Source: Pseudanabaena sp. CAN_BIN31 (GTDB taxonomy: Bacteria; Cyanobacteriota; Cyanobacteriia; Pseudanabaenales; Pseudanabaenaceae). From it: DNA of 7,351 nucleotides. The stretch lies in the NCBI GenBank assembly GCA_026785865.1, contig JAJAZG010000182.1, positions 1 through 7,351 on the forward strand, in the 5' to 3' direction. This document shows positions 5,256-7,351 of this stretch, in pieces. The position numbers and the translations under genes are program-made. How positions within the stretch are numbered: the stretch's first letter is position 1; each line of letters opens with the position of its first letter. The notes below the pieces were generated by a model that saw nothing but the letters and a program-made list of their open reading frames with translations, searched no databases and was not told the origin of the DNA.

Positions 5256-6506
5256 TTGATTTCTTCAGCAGCACTTTCTAACACTTTACAACCCGACAAT
5301 TTAGAACGAGATCGCGAATTAGCCCTATTCTCCCATCGATCGCATTTTCCTGCTTTAGGAATTAAAAACCGTACCTATTTTAATTATGGCGGACAGGGCG
5401 TGATGTGTGAGTCGGCACTAGATGCGATCGCCAAAAATTTTCGTCACATTGAGTCGCTAGGCTGCTTCTCTAGTGCGGCGGGTGACTGGATGGTTGCCGA
5501 ATATAATGCGACTAAAGCGGCGATCGCCCAAGAATTTCAAGTTAGCCCAACGACAATTACGCTTACTGAAAATACGACTGTGGGCTGCAATATTGCACTA
5601 TGGGCGGTGGATTGGCAACAAGGCGATCGCCTATTACTATCGGACTGCGAACATCCTGGGATCATTGCTGGTGCTGTCCAGATTCAAAAACGCTTTGGTA
5701 TCGAAATTGATTATTTTCCTTTGACGAATACACGCAATGCTAATGCTGAAGATAGCGAATCGGTTGTAGATTTATTAGTGCAGCATTTGCAATCCAGAAC
5801 TCGGATGGTGATGCTGAGCCATATTTGCTGGAATACGGGTCAGGTTTTGCCACTGAAGGCGATCGCTAAGGCTTGCCACGATCGCGATGTCTTCGTTGCT
5901 GTTGATGCGGCGCAGTCTGTGGGCGTATTGCCATTAAATTTGGCGGATATTGCGGCAGATTTTTATGCATTCACAACCCATAAATGGTGGTGTGCGCCTC
6001 TAGGATTGGGAGCTTTGTATATTCGCCCAGAAATATTTGATCGAGTTGAGCCTGTATTTGTGGGCTGGCGTGGACTGACAGCCAAAACGCCAATCCCGCA
6101 ATGGCGAGAGGATGGCGCTAAGTTTGAGGTGGCTAGCTCCACCTATGCGCTCTATGAATCGATGCGAATTGCGATCGCCCATGCTAATAGTTGGGGATCA
6201 CAACTTCAGCGCTATGAACGAATTTGTCAATTAAGTAAAATCCTATGGGAAAGACTCAATGCTCTGCCCCACATCGATTGTATAAGGCAACTACCGCCAG
6301 AGTCGGGACTAATTTCCTTTAAGGTTAATCAAGAATTAGCGAAAGGGGCGATCGCTCAAAAGTCTCATTCTCTAATCGCTAAACAGTTGGAATCAGAACA
6401 TCAAATTTTAATTCGGGCGCTTGCCGATCCCGATTGTTTAAGGGCTTCCATTCATTATCTCACTTCTACTGACGATATTGATCGCCTTGTTTCAGTTCTC
6501 AATTAA
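5256..6506 (+). CDS. L-cysteine/cystine C-S lyase (C-DES-like), PLP class V aminotransferase fold
   Basis: The 416-residue product closely resembles the cyanobacterial C-DES enzyme, which splits cystine into pyruvate, ammonia and cysteine persulfide and can feed sulfur to Fe-S cluster assembly. Visible motifs: YFNYGGQG (41-48), SDCEHPG with the PLP-stacking H133, WNTGQVLPL (192-200), VDAAQS with D217 and Q220, THKWW with Schiff-base lysine K243, VGWR (269-272), and ADPDCLRAS with R396, likely the substrate carboxylate site. The loop that carries the catalytic Cys in SufS desulfurases (RTGHHC) is absent, which favours a lyase. The protein is soluble and slightly longer than the roughly 390-residue relatives because of an extended N-terminus. 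TTG 5256 is chosen over TTG 5250 because of AGGAG spacing; the first in-frame ATG falls inside the conserved GGQG region. Probably in an operon with the protease 18 bp downstream. Confidence 0.93.
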   Translation: MISSAALSNTLQPDNLERDRELALFSHRSHFPALGIKNRTYFNYGGQGVMCESALDAIAKNFRHIESLGCFSSAAGDWMVAEYNATKAAIAQEFQVSPTTITLTENTTVGCNIALWAVDWQQGDRLLLSDCEHPGIIAGAVQIQKRFGIEIDYFPLTNTRNANAEDSESVVDLLVQHLQSRTRMVMLSHICWNTGQVLPLKAIAKACHDRDVFVAVDAAQSVGVLPLNLADIAADFYAFTTHKWWCAPLGLGALYIRPEIFDRVEPVFVGWRGLTAKTPIPQWREDGAKFEVASSTYALYESMRIAIAHANSWGSQLQRYERICQLSKILWERLNALPHIDCIRQLPPESGLISFKVNQELAKGAIAQKSHSLIAKQLESEHQILIRALADPDCLRASIHYLTSTDDIDRLVSVLN

Positions 6507-6524
6507 ATCTATAAGACCTTTGCT

Positions 6525-7136
6525 ATGTCCCTATTCTCACAAACTCCTCAACCAAATTCTGACAAGAAAGACCAAACTCTATCGCGATCGCAGGTTTTAA
6601 TTGCGCTAGCAGTGACCGCAATTATCTTTTTAGGAATCTCCAAAGGTTGGGTTTACTTCACAGGTATACCAATGGTTCCGCTTTATTGGCAATCAGAACA
6701 CGCCGCGATCGGTGCAGGAATAGGATTGGGAGTAGCACTGCTCAGTAGTGTGATTTTTGAATTATGGGAAAGCTATCGGATTGCGGCGACAGAATATCTA
6801 GAAATAGTACTCAAACCCTTAGAGCCAATCGATTTACTTTGGTTAGGGCTATTACCAGGATTGAGCGAAGAGATGCTATTTCGCGGTGTGGCATTACCTG
6901 CTCTTGGTATGAATGGCATCGCTTTAATTATTACCAGTGTTGTCTTTGGTGCTTTGCATATGGCAAGCGCTAAGCATCTATCTTATACAGTTTGGGCGAT
7001 CGCAGTCGGGATGATGCTCGGTGCGGTGACTATATATACAGGTAATCTGTTGTCGGCGATCGTGGCACATGTTCTGACCAATTCTCTTTCAGGTGTGATT
7101 TGGAAATGGAAGCAGGCTCAAGCTAAAGCAAGTTAA
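6525..7136 (+). CDS. CPBP family intramembrane glutamic protease (Abi/CAAX-like)
   Basis: A 203-residue polytopic membrane protein with about six hydrophobic segments (near 23-46, 60-80, 103-112, 128-147, 153-172, 174-193). All three family motifs are complete: EEMLFRG with E115, E116 and R120; FGALH with H145; HVLTN with H182 and N186. These line the active site of CPBP proteases such as the CAAX prenyl endopeptidase. In bacteria, members process or protect against peptides, and in cyanobacteria and plastids several affect photosynthetic membranes, but the substrate here is unknown. The polar N-terminus (1-22) is cytoplasmic. The ATG lies 18 bp after the lyase stop without a clear Shine-Dalgarno, so translation may be coupled. 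A terminator follows directly. Confidence 0.92.
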   Translation: MSLFSQTPQPNSDKKDQTLSRSQVLIALAVTAIIFLGISKGWVYFTGIPMVPLYWQSEHAAIGAGIGLGVALLSSVIFELWESYRIAATEYLEIVLKPLEPIDLLWLGLLPGLSEEMLFRGVALPALGMNGIALIITSVVFGALHMASAKHLSYTVWAIAVGMMLGAVTIYTGNLLSAIVAHVLTNSLSGVIWKWKQAQAKAS

Positions 7137-7137
7137 C

Positions 7138-7179
7138 AAAAAGCTGTGGCGCCCCCGCAGCGTGCGCCCCAGCGTTTTT
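7138..7179. terminator. Bidirectional intrinsic terminator shared by convergent genes
   Basis: Arms 7138-7152 and 7164-7179 (AAAAAGCTGTGGCGC against GCGCCCCAGCGTTTTT) pair with one mismatch (7147/7169) and one bulge (7174) around an 11-base loop. The GC stem is flanked by five A and five T, so it works on either strand. It begins 2 bp after the protease stop and lies 47 bp past the coaBC stop on the other strand. Confidence 0.75.
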
Positions 7180-7225
7180 GGTTGTAGCTACTTAATAAAA
7201 AATAGAATAGGCGATGAGCGATTTC

Positions 7226-7351
7226 TTACTTTGTGCAGAGAGGCGTAGATCGACGATCGCCATTTTTATGGATGAATGTGGCTTGATTTGTGTCAGTTCC
7301 AAAACCAGTTTGAGAAGTATTCACAGCATTAGCCGCGATCGCATCTAAACC
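7226..7351 (-). CDS. coaBC: Phosphopantothenoylcysteine synthetase/decarboxylase, C-terminal end (partial; apparently shortened by a stop)
   Basis: Only the last 41 codons are inside the window; the 5' part lies beyond 7351. The visible peptide starts GLDAIAANAVN, then GFGTDTNQATFI, and ends STPLCTK. This matches the end of the CoaB domain of CoaBC (Dfp), where a D.I.AN.V.....GF..D.N motif lies near the CTP and phosphopantothenate site. CoaBC joins cysteine to 4'-phosphopantothenate and decarboxylates the product in coenzyme A synthesis; it is cytosolic. In E. coli Dfp about 20 further residues follow the equivalent of PLCTK. Here TAA (7228-7226) comes at once, yet the frame after it reads EIAHRLFYFLL, which looks like the expected final helix. 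The gene may thus carry a nonsense change that trims that helix. Family call is from memory of the motif, on a short fragment. Confidence 0.72.
   Translation of the reverse strand, partial: GLDAIAANAVNTSQTGFGTDTNQATFIHKNGDRRSTPLCTK

Noticed and set aside
5473..5724. Second plus-strand frame inside the cystine lyase gene, and the minus-strand frame 6000-6182
   Set aside because: Both are embedded in a gene with full-length family similarity; overlapping coding is not supported.
78..7342. Recurrent GCGATCGC as a possible CRISPR or regulatory array
   Set aside because: The octamer is the well-known HIP1 palindrome of cyanobacterial genomes. Copies are irregularly spaced, mostly in coding sequence, with no repeat-spacer pattern.

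Overview
The window reads as part of a cyanobacterial chromosome. The octamer GCGATCGC (HIP1) occurs more than 20 times, from 78-85 to 7335-7342, which is typical of cyanobacteria. The gene content agrees: a four-cysteine Ser/Thr kinase fused to WD40 repeats, a C-DES-type cystine lyase, a CPBP membrane protease and a Nat-like amino-acid permease. Style and moderate GC would suit a Pseudanabaena-like filamentous genus, but that is a guess.

Layout. 1-280 (-) is the N-terminal part of a LivM-type ABC permease, cut by the window edge. 281-438 is a divergent intergenic region with a long terminator-like hairpin bracketed by imperfect 19-bp direct repeats. 439-2457 (+) encodes a membrane-anchored Ser/Thr kinase with a complete seven-repeat WD40 propeller. 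It runs convergently into 2464-3804 (-), an SLC13/ArsB-type ion permease, with only 6 bp between the stops. Upstream of that permease on the same strand lie 3858-4556 (helix-hairpin-helix membrane protein), 4564-4905 (TM2 plus SHOCT protein) and 4966-5178 (70-residue membrane protein). These four minus-strand genes may form one transcription unit in the order 70-aa protein, TM2/SHOCT, HhH, permease. A 77-bp divergent region separates them from a plus-strand pair: a cystine C-S lyase (TTG start, 5256-6506) and a CPBP intramembrane protease (6525-7136). A bidirectional terminator at 7138-7179 is shared with a convergent minus-strand gene. Its visible C-terminal part (7226-7351) matches the CoaBC (Dfp) phosphopantothenate-cysteine ligase domain.

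How the genes work together. Most are single-gene functions: amino-acid uptake, phosphosignalling, anion/cation transport, cysteine catabolism (pyruvate, ammonia and persulfide for Fe-S work) and coenzyme A synthesis. No defence system, CRISPR array, transposase, tRNA or rRNA is visible. The least explained pieces are the minus-strand cluster of small membrane proteins with the tethered HhH protein, the hairpin-with-direct-repeats element, and an in-frame stop that appears to shorten coaBC by its last conserved helix.
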